A stretch of 64,000 bases of DNA from Fasciolopsis buskii. Its lineage: Eukaryota > Platyhelminthes > Trematoda > Plagiorchiida > Fasciolidae. The stretch covers positions 62,001 through 126,000 of the forward strand of contig LUCM01003383.1 in assembly GCA_008360955.1 (NCBI GenBank), read 5' to 3'. This document shows, piece by piece, positions 1 through 12,972 of this stretch. The notes under the pieces are model-generated. The model made no database searches. It had not been told where the DNA came from and saw nothing but the letters and a program-made list of their open reading frames with translations. Numbering within the stretch: position 1 is the stretch's first letter; every line of letters starts with the position of its first letter. A program made the translations under genes and the position numbers.

Positions 1-1588
1 CGTATGCATTTGGACAAAGGGTGACATGGACTAGGGACAACGTCATCGTAGCCGTTCAGAAACGATCAGGTTGAAAGGGAAGCATTTGACAGGCTATTGG
101 TATTCGTTAAGCTGCAACCTTCGCACGTTTCATTGACGAAGTACTTTGGGTCAACAGAAGTTTGATGTGAATTCAGTTGTACAGGCAAGAGCGAAATAAC
201 ATGCTTAATCCAAGTAGAGGGCCACGAAATCAAACCACACTTAGAGCGAAAATCTTACCTAGGATGCTGTTGCGTTGCCGTTTTCCTGACTGCTAAGGTC
301 CGCGGTTAGGAACTCATTTGGAAACATGTGTGACCCTTTGAGAGGTGAAATTATAATAATAGGAAAATTATGAGAGCTTCACAGTCAGAAAAAGGTTTTG
401 ATAAACCCTGGAATGAATACTGATAACATTTGTCAACCGACTGATTGACAACATGCCAAACAAAGTCGGGACTGTATACCCCTCTGGCGACGAAAATACA
501 ACATACTAATCTAAAGACCGCAGATATTTTCATAATGCAATATTATTTGGTTTTCTTTTCTCTGCGATTCCCATAATCGTCATAGGGGTGACTGGAATCT
601 TGGTCAATGCCAAAATCATTCATAACTTTTGGTAGTGACGTGGCCCTTGACACTACATGAAGAACAATCTTCTGCTCATATCTAATTTACTCCCGATCAT
701 CTCCATGATGATTTCGTTCAAATTACCCAGCTTCCGTGGAGGCATATTCATAATTAGTATTTGATTCCTGGATAAAAGTGATAACAAGACAGTTTTAAGC
801 CCTGTGAAACCAAGAATACAATTTGTTTTTTCTCCTGGATCATTAATTTTGATGTCATTTGATGACTGTCAAATGCAGGACCAAAATCGCCTGCGAAACG
901 CATACCCGTAAAAGAATCTCCAATTATCACCAGTTGCGTATAGACTAAAATAAAACTGCTTTCCTAGCACTCATTAGCATTTTCCAGAATTCGGTATACT
1001 GGAGAACCCGGGATTTTGGTTCGCTTCAGGCGGTCCTGGGTATCTGAATGACGAGTTCTCGCTGCCTCCAAAATCCACCGCTTCACACTGGTTTGACCTG
1101 ATAAATGTTCTGTTTTCATCGTCATCAACTTTGTCTGATTGTAACTTTTTAACTACTTTATGCACATTCATCAAGTTACAGAGGTAAATCAGCAATAACT
1201 AGCCAAAGGAGTTTACGAATGTACTTGCACATTGTGGTCAGTACGTGATAGTCACAAAAGAGATGTGACTGATTCTAACACTTCAGTAAGTGAGCTAGAT
1301 TGATCTACAGCATAAATGTTCCCAAACGTTCCCAAACTCCTAAGTAAACTAAGTATCGCCGGTCATGATGCATCCTTCAATTTTATTTGCCAATGTTTGA
1401 AGGTTCTAGCTCTTCCGATTTATAAATCAGTATCAGAAAATATTCTGAATTGATCTATTGGTCCCTCTGATTACACCTGATCGCAAATTGTAATAAACTA
1501 GTTAAGTATGAATGACCCAGTTATTCAAAAGAAACCCGCATGAGCATGAGATGTTTAGTCCTGTTGGAGTGCAAAAGTTTCATAAGCT
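1..1588. other. Noncoding sequence, nothing recognised
   Basis: AT-rich sequence with frequent stops in all frames. Frames at 351-533 and 974-1195 on the minus strand have no recognisable motif and look like chance. A donor-like site (CA followed by GTAAGTGAG) near 1286 follows a short open stretch, but the upstream acceptor is weak. I see no gene here. Confidence 0.5.
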
Positions 1589-1832
1589 GATAACTATCAG
1601 GACCGAGTGACGTAAGGAGTGTATCAAAAAATCGATGTGCCACGCATTGGTCTTTATTGTGAACGATATAGTGTTAATAACAGCGTTGTTGGTAGATGTA
1701 ATACGCCAACGTTTCGACTACCGTGGGAGAGAAAAATTTGTCCTAAGAAAGACTACCCACGGTAGTCGGAACGTTGGCGTATTACATCTGCCAACAATGC
1801 TGTGTTATTAACATTATATCATTCACAATGAG
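1589..1832. mobile_element. Short hairpin element flanked by 14-base direct repeats
   Basis: The identical 14-mer AAGTTTCATAAGCT lies at 1575-1588 and again at 1833-1846, exactly at the ends of this 244-base segment, as a target-site duplication would. Inside are about 62 unpaired bases (1589-1650), a left arm (1651-1727), a loop of about 27 bases and a right arm (1755-1832). The arms are near-perfect inverted copies with only a few mismatches. Both carry a GTCGAAACGTTGGC or GTCGGAACGTTGGC core. No coding capacity is seen. It could be a foldback or MITE-like non-autonomous element, or an inverted 3' tail of a Penelope-like retroelement. The GAAAC core recalls the 3' half of a hammerhead ribozyme, but I found no CUGANGA box beside it. 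The flanking repeat makes mobility likely; the family is unknown. Confidence 0.65.
1651..1832. repeat. Inverted repeat, about 77-base arms
   Basis: The left arm 1651-1727 and right arm 1755-1832 are reverse complements apart from scattered single-base changes and a 1-2 base length difference. The innermost pairing is CCGTGGG with CCCACGG. Transcribed, this would form a long stable hairpin. Confidence 0.85.
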
Positions 1833-1846
1833 AAGTTTCATAAGCT

Positions 1847-4130
1847 TGTTTAGAAAGGACAATATTTATTCTAGTGTAAATTCATTAGGGCAGACTGGCT
1901 CACATGTTCGATAGAAGAGTTCACTCTGTCCAATATTCTCCGTGTCATTCCATGTGCAATCACGGTTTGAGGTTAATTGTTTAACACCCGGGATATTCTA
2001 CATTAACCAGGGTTCACTATTCATCATTATTCATGAACCACGGAATTTCCATTTGAACTTGAGTGAATGTCAGTCAAGTGCACAATGTTAATGACTCACG
2101 TTGCTATCCTGGCAATAAAGAAGTGAGGGAGAAATCGATGTTTTTGTACTGCATTGCAAAGGGTAGTGAATTGACCGAAAACCGCGATTAATTTAAATTT
2201 TCATGATGAAATAGCCATTTAGGTAATACTGAACGAATTAACTACGCCAAGTTCATTTCTTTAATGCAAGGTTCCAATGACATCCAAAAGCGGATAGATT
2301 TATTTACACTTCTGACAAAATTTCGCAATGGGATAACTTTACATCAATTCCAAAATAATTTTTTACCAATATTTCATTGATCCCTATCACGATAGCGAGG
2401 AAAAATAATTAAATTTTCCGAATATCATTGGATATGGAGTAATCGGGCAGTATCGCACAAAATACAACTATCCTGTTTATTGAACGCGTTAATTCGGCCA
2501 CCGCTTAGTTTTGGTGATGTACACATAGCCAGTAGTGATTGCAAAAGAAAAGACGTGTCCAAAAGCCTTTTTCTAAAAAGCTTTCATACTTTCTTATATT
2601 CAATAAATTTGTCCGCTCTGGCACAGATGTAATGAACTAAGCGTTTTCAATGAATCAAAATGAAGTACACAACGGATAGGAGGAAAAAGCGTCCTTTTGA
2701 TAACAGAGATATTGCCCGAAATTAAAGGAACTCGGAAGCATAAGAAAGTGATAGCCCCACCAAAATAAACTGTGTTGTTATCCAGCAGAATTCAATAAAC
2801 GATTCATTTTCAGTTAAGTGATTTTCTTCACACTTGAGGCAGGTGGGATGTGAGCACGCCTAGTTCAAGAGTATGATCCATACAAGAGCATGCAATCTGA
2901 ACGGCTGCCGACCCATCGATTACCAGAGGTTTTGGTGCCCTATCTCTAGCAACAAGTGCGTCGAATTTTTCTGATGAAATCTCACATAGTTCTCCCTGGC
3001 GTATTTTTAATGCTTCATGGTTGAGATATGTTGATATTTATGTAGGTCTGCCGGGTTGAGGAGGAGTTCTGTCGCTTCCGAATGAATAGTGGGTATGCAA
3101 ACTGAAGTCCTTTGTTCCTTGCGATATCACATACTGGAGCAAAAATCGTGCATGTGACGCTCGTTGTTTGAGTTTTTACATAATCTATATGTATATCAAT
3201 TTTCAGAAAAAGCAATTCATCAAGCAAACTTTACATGGATACTCGTTTTCTAGAATTCAAAATCTATGCAAAATTTATAACCTCAGCGCGGAACACCACC
3301 ATAATAAACCCAATAAGCCGACTGCACTGAACTGACAGTTTGTTGCACTCCCAACAGATTCCGTACCATATCAGTCCGTTAAGCATGTTAGTCGTCCCAG
3401 GAATTTAGTCCAAATAGCACTGGAAAATCTTTCACCACCACCCTTGAAAGCCAGGCCTTCCGGAACGTATTGATTGTCCATGATGCTCCGATACCGCAGG
3501 TGCTTTTCCGCCCACTCAGACTCGCTTTTGATCCTTGTATGGACCTCATCTCACAGAATTGCAAGATCGGATTACAATAGGGATCGGGTTTGTTCCTGAA
3601 ACCGTTCACTGAGCGGCATATTTCAAAAGGCAAAATTTATGATGTGATCTGTTTTTTCAGTATTACATTAATGACAATCAGGTTCAGAATTGGTCAGACC
3701 ATATGTTCTTCCTAAATAGATTGTAAGATTTGACGGTTTCATGCTTTCCTTGCTAATCAACAGTGGGAAATTAATAGGGTGCTAGCTTGGGCAAAATGTC
3801 TAAGTGTAACTACGTTACTGACTTCTGATGCTGATGTTGGATTTTGTTGATGTGCGGATTCTGAGATCAGTTATGAACCCCTTGTAATTAAAAAAACAAA
3901 GTATCAAGGTTGATTTCACAGCAATTTCTGCATTAAGTAATTGGAGGGCTTTGACATAGCCTGCAAACAAAATCGGTTATGACATGATCAAAATACTCAC
4001 TTACAGAAGCAGACGGTTATGGAATGTACATAAAACTTTGTACTGAATAGTTTAGAAATATTCTGTTTACTCCCTTCCCACCCCTCAGACAACAATCTTT
4101 TTGAAGGAACAACTGCGCAATCAAAGTTTA
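1847..4130. other. Noncoding sequence
   Basis: No recognisable gene. Minus-strand frames at 3015-3227 and 3388-3633 lack motifs and supporting splice sites. The lower part would lie beyond the 3' end of the candidate minus-strand gene at 4131-10875, but no AATAAA-type signal is seen close to its stop codon. Confidence 0.4.
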
Positions 4131-4266
4131 TCAAACATGATTAAGCTTGGCTGTTGCCAGTCGAACTTGGGAAGTTAACATCCGAAGTGCATTATGAAGG
4201 TCACCGACGTTACTGGTGTTCACTAGTCCACCGGCAACACAGTAATTTGCAACCAAACTTGGCATC
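4131..4266 (-). CDS. Candidate 3'-terminal exon, unidentified protein
   Basis: A strong minus-strand acceptor (T-rich tract ending TTTATTTGCAG, AG at 4268-4267) opens a 136-base frame that encodes 44 residues and stops at TGA 4131-4133. The peptide starts MPSLVANYCVAGGLVNTS and ends in an amphipathic-looking segment rich in Leu, Arg and Ala. Codon use and the acceptor suggest a real last exon that needs two bases from the preceding exon. I do not recognise the family. It lies on the same strand as the candidate exons at 6762-7178, 9187-9301 and 10798-10875 and could end the same gene. The link to them is inference. Confidence 0.35.
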
Positions 4267-5297
4267 CTGCAAATAAATTGTGAACCAGTCTGATTAATAA
4301 AAAAATCGTAATAAATAAAAGTGAAGGATTGCACAAAAAACAACACGATGAAGCCAGTATTTTTGCTATATTATGGTGAGAACGACTACCTATTAACCCA
4401 TATATCACTTAATGATGAACTGGTTGTTTTCAATGCGAACTTGGCTGTACAAGAAGTAAAACATCGGTCGAATTTAGGGAATTTTGAGTATATCGATGTT
4501 CAGAATGAGATCGACCATCCAAGATTCCTATGGAAATTTCATTATAGGAAGTGATGGTCCAAATTCTATTGCTCATTAGACAGTGCCTAACCATAGTCCT
4601 TAATTCTTATTTCTGCCAAAATTTATTCACTAAACTTTTGAATTTAGTTGTTTATCTAATCGAACCTAAATCTTGTTGCAGGCGATTAGAGGCTGAGACG
4701 ATAGAAAGAGCGGAAACAAACTTGTTCTACTATAAAATAGCATTGCCTTGACTGATTTAAAGTTTTATGTATTTATTTATTCAGTGTTCTCTCATTACCT
4801 GATCTCATCCGCTCAGTTAGTTCCCCGCTTAACCCTTATTAATCAACTGAAAATTGCCGAATATTTCGGGCATGAACTGAGGTTAGCAGAATAGAAAAGT
4901 GAGATGTAGTTGCCGAAAGGAACGAACAGGGATGAATACAACAGTTTAAAATGTTTGTTGAGTTCTGTGCTCGTATATGCTATGCTTATTCGTCTTCAGC
5001 AAGCAACTGTGTTCTCGTCGGTTTGATTACCACTCAGCGGACATCTGACTGGTAGTTTTTACTTCGCACCTTCTCTTTTTCCAGGCCTGACTGTTGCCTA
5101 GCTGCAGGTCAATGGGAATTTTTATCTCTGTCGCATGAACATTCCGTAGTAGTTTTGGTTTCTGATTGATTAATTCACTCTATCTTGTGCTAGATTTCTT
5201 CCGTTCTCTAGGCGCCACCAATAACAGTGGGACTAAACACAATGAAGAGCATTCATCCTTTCAGAAATAAAACTAGGGATTTCGGCCCTAATCGTTC

Positions 5298-5543
5298 CTA
5301 GCTGATTTCTCTTCGCCAGATGCACATAGTTGCACCGCTGCACTTCTGTGGCCTTTTAAAACAGGTTGTCGGAATCGTCACACGAACAGTTTGTATGTAA
5401 TCTTTAATATCACATTCGGTGAAGGGTTTAACAAAGTAGTGGACAGTTTTCACAGGCGGTATACGAATCTTAACACCAGGAGCAGAATTCGAGCTAGACA
5501 TGTGCCATCTGTGTAGTACTGTCCTCGCAATTAAACGAAACAC
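5298..5543 (-). CDS. Possible coding fragment, unidentified
   Basis: An open frame of 81 codons on the minus strand with fairly protein-like composition (for example VKIRIPPVKTVHYFVKPF) ending at TAG. There is no ATG at its upstream end. An internal ATG gives a peptide starting MSSSNSAPG. A possible acceptor (GCGAGGACAG) has a phase that would fit a donor at the end of the 6762-7178 frame, but no convincing donor lies inside it. It could be an exon, a fragment or chance. Confidence 0.2.
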   Translation of the reverse strand: MFRLIARTVLHRWHMSSSNSAPGVKIRIPPVKTVHYFVKPFTECDIKDYIQTVRVTIPTTCFKRPQKCSGATMCIWRREIS

Positions 5544-6761
5544 TACTATTAATAATGATCTAATAACGAGCTTTGTTTACTGACTCTCTAATATAACATG
5601 ATTCTCTGGCAGCATCTTGGAGGATGAATTAATAATCACCAAAGATATTAGTGTTTTATTACACTGGTCAGTGGTATTTTTATGGGTGCATCCATGACTC
5701 CTCTGTTCCTTCTCAGAATAACCCTAATTGTGGCTGGATACGGTAGAGACAGAAAAAAATAAAACAATATGTATATCATGAACTGCTTAGTTCTCCTGTC
5801 TCTTCACGATAATAGGATTCACTCAGGTTATTTCCTATCAAAAACGGCACCTCTAAACGAAAAATGTCAATCCCAGGGCAATCAGCAAAGGATTAATCTA
5901 ATCAGCGAAAGCCCCGAAAACAACTCAAGGTGAAGCGAAAATTCAGGATGTCCAGGTTTCCAGTTGGAGGCCTAAGTTGTCCAACTTCCGCCTTCCCCAT
6001 AGATCGGTGGAACACAGTAGACTATCCTCTCACCGACCAGTTACTGCGAACGGATAAGCATGCAAAGCTGACGTTGTTCTAAGTACCAAGTTTCAACAGT
6101 CGCAAAAATGGATCATTTCTTCAATCCACTTTTTTACTCTTCAACTATCTTGTTGAAAAATCGATTTTAAAGTCTGTGATTTTCCCTGTAATCTTTGAAA
6201 ATACAATTAATAATAATTCAGTCTTCTGCAGGATAGTCTAGAAAGATGCTTGTGAAAACAGTCGGATATCACTTTGGAGATAAATTTTAAGTGGAGAATA
6301 TTAAGGTTCAGATAAAACAAACAGCAACAAGATTCGGATGGGATAGCACATTGGGAAGAACGTTCATTGCCGTGGTACTTAAGCAGTGATTTTCCTTCGT
6401 CCAGGGGGCGATTTCGATTCTTAGAAAATTCACAGATTTCTCGAGTTATTTGTATTTCTTTTGTACTTAGACACTAAGAAAAAGAGACTTGTATTTGTTC
6501 TCATCTTAGGGTTCTTGTGTTTCTAAGCCTTATACTGCTGTCTAGTCTAATTGTTCTCAATTCTACCAAGATCGACCTGATTGATACCGTAATAACTGTG
6601 AATCTAAGGGGACATGTGAGTAAGAATGTGGCTGGATAAGACGTACATTTCGGCGCCCTATTCATTGCGGGGTAGAAGGTCTTTCAGCCTCCCAACACTA
6701 CTAACAAAATATTAGTACGACTGGTTTGTTTGATCAGTCAACCAGTTAGCTGATCGGTTTA

Positions 6762-7178
6762 CTAATCAGCCAGCTCACGTATGCACTCGTCAATCATTTT
6801 GCCGACCAACAGTCTCAGCACAGAAAATGCCTTTTGTTTGAAAGCGCCGTTGATGACAGCTGCTTGAGCAAATATGTATGATTCCAGAAAAATTAGAGTG
6901 AACGGAAACACTTGTTCAGTGTGATCATTACACGAAAGTCGTTCAGGCAAAATGACGACAGCAGTAGTTCCCGTGTGCACGAGAGAGAAACTGCGCTCCA
7001 TGACACGGGTTGCATCTTGCAGGAAGCCTGTCTTATTGTCTATAGGCCAGCGTGATTTCAATTGCGAGCCTGCTTCAATGTGGTCAGCGCAGAGGTGCAA
7101 TAATGAAGATTCGTAGGCAGAACCGCAACAGGATAAACACGTTTGACAACATGCGGCTGGGATGGTTCCTAACTCCAC
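6762..7178 (-). CDS. Candidate coding exon, unidentified protein (~130 aa)
   Basis: This is one of the longer frames in the window (138 codons) and it reads like a globular alpha-helical protein. It has a cysteine-rich beginning (CCQTCLSCCGS), a hydrophobic middle (TGTTAVVILPERL, VFPFTLIFLESYIFAQAAV) and a helix-like end (FSVLRLLVGKMIDECIREL). It begins directly after a stop, so any real exon must start at an internal acceptor. AGs just upstream of GAACC or CCGCATG would leave two leading bases, which fits the phase of the exon at 9187-9301. A donor-like GTGAGC overlaps codon CGT near the 3' end; otherwise the frame ends at TAG. I do not recognise the family. Confidence 0.35.
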   Translation of the reverse strand: MELGTIPAACCQTCLSCCGSAYESSLLHLCADHIEAGSQLKSRWPIDNKTGFLQDATRVMERSFSLVHTGTTAVVILPERLSCNDHTEQVFPFTLIFLESYIFAQAAVINGAFKQKAFSVLRLLVGKMIDECIRELAD

Positions 7179-9186
7179 TTATCTACTAATGCGCTTTCAT
7201 CACTAAAATCGTTTTCCGCCGGCAGTCTCCATTTAGTCATCATAAGAAAAGATACCAATTGCTTCCTCGGCAGCCAGTCTGCTCCACTGAATTCCTTTGT
7301 TTATTGGTCGTTTATACTCCCTGTGGTGAACTCAGTGCAAAAATGAATGAATGAGCTGGCTAACCGTATTCACCACACCACAGGTTAGTGGTCTGTTCGC
7401 TAAGTGTATCCAATAGGACAATAAAGGCAAAAACCTGCCTAGACCATTTTATATCCCCCCTCTAAAATCTGTCTCCCGCAAGCAACCGGTTGAGTTGCGG
7501 ACTGGTTGAAGAAGTCCCTGTCGGTCAGACCAGCTATGGTGTTGGTTACGCCCTATTTGACCGAGATTGGAATCGAGGTTCGGAAAATCCACCAGCAACA
7601 ACAGTAGCCTCACACATGTGCGCACAAGTGCGCGTGTCCTCAGTTCAAGGGAAACGAGCAGGTGAAAGCACTTTGGAAATGACTGATAAAAAGCCTTGAT
7701 AAGATGTCTTCTCATTTTCTATGCCTGGAGAAGAGGTGAAGACTCCACTGTGGATACCACTGATGGTCGGAGAAGAGATGAAACGTGAAACTCAGAAATG
7801 AGTCGGAGAAAATAATCACTTTAAATGCACATCCATGGTAAATACTCGCGAATGGTAATGCACCATAATGCTGTGTTCGGTCTATCTGAAAATAATGGTT
7901 TCAGGTTGGTGAGGTTAACGATCCTGATATGCTGGCCAGCAGTGATGTCTTGTTAGTGTGTAGACCAGAACAGCAACCAGCGCGGGAGGAAAACGAAAGA
8001 AAAACTTTTGTTTGTTTCCCTTGTCTTCCTGTTTGTGTCTAACGTAAAGATTGATGCACGTGATAATCAGTTGTGGCCTAACAGGTCTTGCTCCAACTTA
8101 TAAGTCTAATCAAGGCAAAATAACTGGACGGTGTGTGGACACGCGAATCGATGTGGGGGGGGCAAAAAGCTAGGAGGTTGGCAAGGCAAAGTATGCTTTG
8201 GGGCGATTGTGAAAACAACCGGAAAGCGTTTATCCGTAGTTGAGCTCAAGGTCTAAAGATCAGGCAATGGCCACTTTAGTTTTTAGTGACAAATAAGGTG
8301 AAAACCATTAGTGTCCATATTGATGACGATTTTAATGCCGGTCGTCAGCCGGGCTGGCGACGACTGCCTAAATAATATATATCAAAATCTAACAGTAGCG
8401 TTTTGTTAGTCCATGGAAAAAAACAACCAGCAAAGACCAGTAGTTATTTGGTAGAGAGGCTTATCCTACTGGCGATAGCCGAGTTAGAAAGTTACATAAC
8501 AGAAGCTTGTGTGAAACAGTTCTAACCATATGTCAGTGTTTCTCGTCAGAGAACACTCTCTAAGGAGAAGGGTATATTTGATCGTTTACGCAACTAGCCT
8601 CTAGCTATTTGGAGGACTGTGTTATCCCATCAGATAAAGTGTACGACTTCGTACTGCACAGAACTTTTCTACTCAGACATGCAGTGAAATAGAGCAAGGC
8701 CGCTAATAGGCATCAGATCATTACTGACAAGTAAGTTCACCACATTTTTAAGCAGAATGCGTCGGTAATTAAGGATTTCATATCTCCCACGTGCAACGAA
8801 ATTAGGTCTCGCCTGTCCCAGAAACTACAGTCATCTCACTCTGTTTGGCATGCGAAGAACAGATAAAGAAAGTCCTTAAAACTCACAGTGGTAAGGGATA
8901 GCCTTTCAGGGAAACATGTCATCAATTGCAGAACGTTTCATTCCCCCCTGATTCAACGCTACACAACATCTTCCGCATATTCTTGACCACAAATATTCTT
9001 TCCATACACCACTCGCCGTAGGTATTTCAACAGTTAAACAGGTGGTCTTATTTCTTCGTAAACCCCGGCTTCTGTCATTCGAATCTTTGCAAAATTAGTC
9101 ACTCATAATTGTTGCAATCACAAACGGAAATACCTGTAGATATTAAGCACTCAGTAGACTGCAAAATTTTCACCTTATGCGCTCAC

Positions 9187-9301
9187 CAGCAGATGTCACA
9201 TGGTCAAAATAATGGCATTTCAGCACGAATGTGATCGCCCCAGTCTTCTCGCCGCCAGTTTCTTCAGAAATTGTGCAGCTTTTACTTAGGTGCATTCCCG
9301 T
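9187..9301 (-). CDS. Candidate internal exon, 115 bases, unidentified protein
   Basis: Bounded by an acceptor (TATGTTCACAG, AG at 9303-9302) and a consensus donor (CTG followed by GTGAGC at 9186-9181). The 115 bases are open in the frame starting at the first base: 38 codons plus one base. The peptide begins TGMHLSKSCTISEETGG and ends in FVLKCHYFDHVTSA. The start phase matches the end phase of 10798-10875, and the end phase matches a start in the 6762-7178 frame. Family not recognised. Support is splice signals plus coding-like composition only. Confidence 0.4.
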
Positions 9302-10797
9302 CTGTGAACATAATTCACGTTGTTTTATCACTAATAAAAGCAAGCATAAAATAACACGTAAAAGGTTATTGGCTGGGCCTGACCTTGTGAAGCCTAAAAA
9401 TTAAAGAAGCTTGCCATGGGTCGATCTCCGAAAAAACTTATTGCACGTGAGTAGTTTGTATGATTCGCCACCATCGATTGCGTACATGGAACAGTGCAAG
9501 TTACAGTAGACATATTATCTACTAGATTAATGTATGTGGTAATGGGTTTAAAGGCAGATTAACAACCATATTTGCCGCAAGGCTATATCTCAACCGATGG
9601 GACCTAAAAATAACCGTGAAAATTAATGCCCGTTCAAATAGCAAACTTTTCCTTTCAATCCTTTTGGAGTGACTGGATTTTGAAAGGAATTCTCAGTAAA
9701 CAATGTTGAGACGTTTTAGTTCTACGGTTGGCGTAAATGAAGGCAACAGGGTGCACCGCACTTCTGTTGATTTTTTAAGCAGAGCGTAATGTTCGAATGA
9801 ATTGCTGACAGAAGAATAATTTATGGAGCTAGAAAAGGTGAAAGGGACAGAAATGGCATTATACTCAAATGCATTGTTACTTACTCTTGTACACACCGAT
9901 TGTTTCGCCTGAGAAAATCCATGTGCACGGACCCATTGTTAAGGTTCTCCTCCAACTACTACTAACTTTGTTATTGTTGGTGTTTGTGGCGGTGGTCTCT
10001 AGTCGTGAGAACCGGTGGTATTCACCAAGGCTTTGATCCAACAGTCGTCCACGGAATACGTCTTAGACTGAGACAAACAAATCCACGAACGTTTAGATGG
10101 TCCTACTAACTATTCTATAAAGCTGCATATTTTTCGATTACAGTCAACAAGTAATATGTGCAATTTCGGCCCGTCTCTTTTAGGATGAGAAAATGTCACA
10201 AAGTTGATGAGGTCGCTAGTCGCTTTTCTTCACATGTACATCATATTCCCAAACAAGAACTCTTGGTTTCTCTGTCAGTGCAAATAAACACCGTGCGTAG
10301 AGCCACAAATAATGTAGGTGTACTATTAATGGTCTATTCAATGAGACGAAAAAAAACAAAGATGCACAAGCTTCGGTAGTTTATGCACTGCACAAGCTGA
10401 AAACAATGGTTGTCGATTTAGAATACTACATTTCAATAAAGTTGTGGGTTCATTCTTAACATTCGCCATATGCAGCAACGGAAGTGTTGCAAAATTTCGC
10501 CAAAAGTAATGTTGCTAACAGTTTATCATAATGCAATCCCATGGGGAAGTTGAGCACCTTGTAAAACTTTAAGTGTGGAACGTTTTGTTTGAAGATTTAC
10601 AATTATAACAGTATGTATGGGTGAGAACCGTAGCTCGTTGTACACTTAAAGAAATGGCAATGAAGTTCTTCCACTGACCTCGTTATGATGTATTGCCTGC
10701 ATTTAAATGCACCAGTGACACGATGTGTAAATATGCAGACCAATTAAAATGTAAGAAATGACTATATATTATGCAAAGACATAACCAGATATTTTAC

Positions 10798-10875
10798 CAC
10801 ACATTCATTGAAGTATTCTGCCACCTCCAATAAGCACTGAGGAAAAATTTCCAGCAGTAGTTTTTCAACGGTATT
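10798..10875 (-). CDS. Candidate internal exon, 78 bases, unidentified protein
   Basis: A strong acceptor (GAGATTTTTAG, AG at 10877-10876) precedes 26 codons in phase 0, starting NTVEKLLLEIFPQC and ending YFNECV, followed by a donor-like GTAAAA. Leu/Glu-rich composition suggests a helix. The exon is too short to appear as a long open frame. If the donor is not used, the frame runs a few codons further to a stop. It may be an upstream exon of the gene that includes 9187-9301. Confidence 0.35.
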
Positions 10876-12299
10876 CTAAAAATCTCAGCGATATACAAGG
10901 ACTTTTCCTTTCCATTCCTTTTATCTTTTAGTTCCTTCAGTGATGAAAGAATAAAGCTTAGCATTTTAATCAGTGGAGCGGCAGCCAACAGAGGGCTGCT
11001 AAATGGAAGAAATCGAACCAGTGACATTCAGGTTTAATTGCCGTGATGTTGATGGCTTGACCATCACCGATCAGAAAACCCTCCATCATAAGAATTCATT
11101 TAAAATGCACTGTTCACGTTTCCGATACAAAACGACCCAAGCTGTCCGGCAACAGGTTATAACACTATTTTCAAAGTGATAGTAAGCCTCGAAGAACTTT
11201 TGGTTTTCGAAGGAGACGTGTATAAAAGAGTCACGAAATTTGCCATATTTAAAGTTTTACTTGCATAATTAAAAAATGGTAAGAGTTTATCTTAACCCAG
11301 ATTATCAGTTGCGATGAATCTTAAAAATTCAGTCTGCGTAGAGCCCCTAAATCAATGTGCGACCTATAAAGTTTTGAATCCAACGGTTGATTGATTGGAA
11401 CATAGAACATTCATCAACAAAGTAAGTTGACTACCAGAAAGGTGTGGCAATATGGCTTCGATTCTGTGGCACTGGATGTACTAGTGGGTGTGTGAATCCG
11501 TTTACATTGCTCTGTTTGATTTATTGAGAACTAAATAAGTCAAACAAAATTTCTCGTCACTTATTCATTACTTATTACTGCATTCTTTCAGTGCACTCTA
11601 TCCCTAGAGTACCAGTTCGCCATCTGGTAGGAGCAGTTTTATTCAAGATAAATGAACCATCTACGTCCTCCGCAAGCGGGCTGGACGAAAATTTGCTGCT
11701 GTCTGTAGTCAAATAACACGGAAACCATTAGCGTTGCAAATCACCCTATCTGGTAGAGTATGCTCGATAAAAACGGGTAGGTTTCGAAATACTGACAAAC
11801 CTGCCCGTTGTTAACATGTGAACCAGTGCAATATTTTTCTTCTTCCTCAGCGAACCTTTGGTAACTGCATGTCATTAGTATATGAACGAGTATTTTCTCG
11901 TAAAAACCACATCTAACGGTTCATTCTCATTTATTCTGAGCTGAAACAGCTGGACTTAATCACCCCTCAGTTAGCAAAACTCTGGAAGGAAAAAAACTAT
12001 GGATTTCAAGCTGATCTAGCGACTTTACTAAAAGAATGCATTGTTATGAGAAATGATGAAATGAATGTCACTACGGATGTTCATTTTGTCAAAAGCTTGA
12101 ACTAACATAATGAAGAAAAATTACAACACACTAATTCACACACAATATAGGTTTGATCATATGTTGACCTATACTGGAAACTTTCTGACAGGCCGACATC
12201 AGTGACTTTGATGCATTTTTCAGCGTCTGTTTTACTTTTCTTCTCACGCATCCGCTCGTTTACTCACTGAACCCTCTGCATTTCTGCTACTCTTTGTGG

Positions 12300-12972
12300 T
12301 GCCACCGTTCAGGATTACACGAGGCCCACACAGATGCCTAGGCTTAGACACCACCGCACGTAAGAAGATTGACCAAGTCAGTCCGTAGCCCATCCGCATA
12401 CCTATCGGCAAATCGGTTTCTACAAGCGGTTTGAACAGGTTGGAAGTTGGTTTAGATTGTTACTTGTACTCTCACCCCCTCCAAATGCCTGTCAGTACCC
12501 GTCAGTTAGATGGGTATACCACGAACACCCATGAGGTTGCAGTGTTCATCACCGCAGTCCACGTACGGCCAATTTCATCAATGTCATCACCGTTACGTTG
12601 GTTCTATTACTAGTCTCCTTACAGCCAGTGGACAAGATCATCCTCGCCACCACCATCACAAGCCCGTCCCCTCAGATCTTCATTTCTGGGGCCTCTGTAT
12701 GCCAGTTCAGCCCAATATTGATCCCGTTCATATACAAAATTCATGTTGTGATAGTTAACTCATCCGATTGACAGTCTATCATGGTAGGTGTGCCATCTTT
12801 TCCCGAAGATGAACACGCACTCGTTTGTACGCCTTACGGGCAGCACAAAAACGAGGAAGATAGGAGGCAAGTGAGCATTTCACCTGTCCTGCTAGTAGTT
12901 CGCTGGAGAACGAAATTCCGAAGGGGTGGAAAATTCTATAAAAGAATTCTTAACCCGCAAATCTCAGTGTAG
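12300..12972. other. GC-richer patch, possible decayed repeat
   Basis: The stretch is richer in G+C than its surroundings and holds several overlapping short plus-strand frames (12431-12613, 12510-12758, 12781-12972) with no motif. On the minus strand a short open stretch near 12253-12342 ends at a donor-like GTGAGTAAAC. A fragment of an old dispersed repeat is the most likely explanation, but no family can be named. Confidence 0.25.

Noticed and set aside
4321..4554. 77-codon plus-strand frame starting near 4321
   Set aside because: Directly adjoins the better-supported minus-strand exon at 4131-4266 and has no motif.
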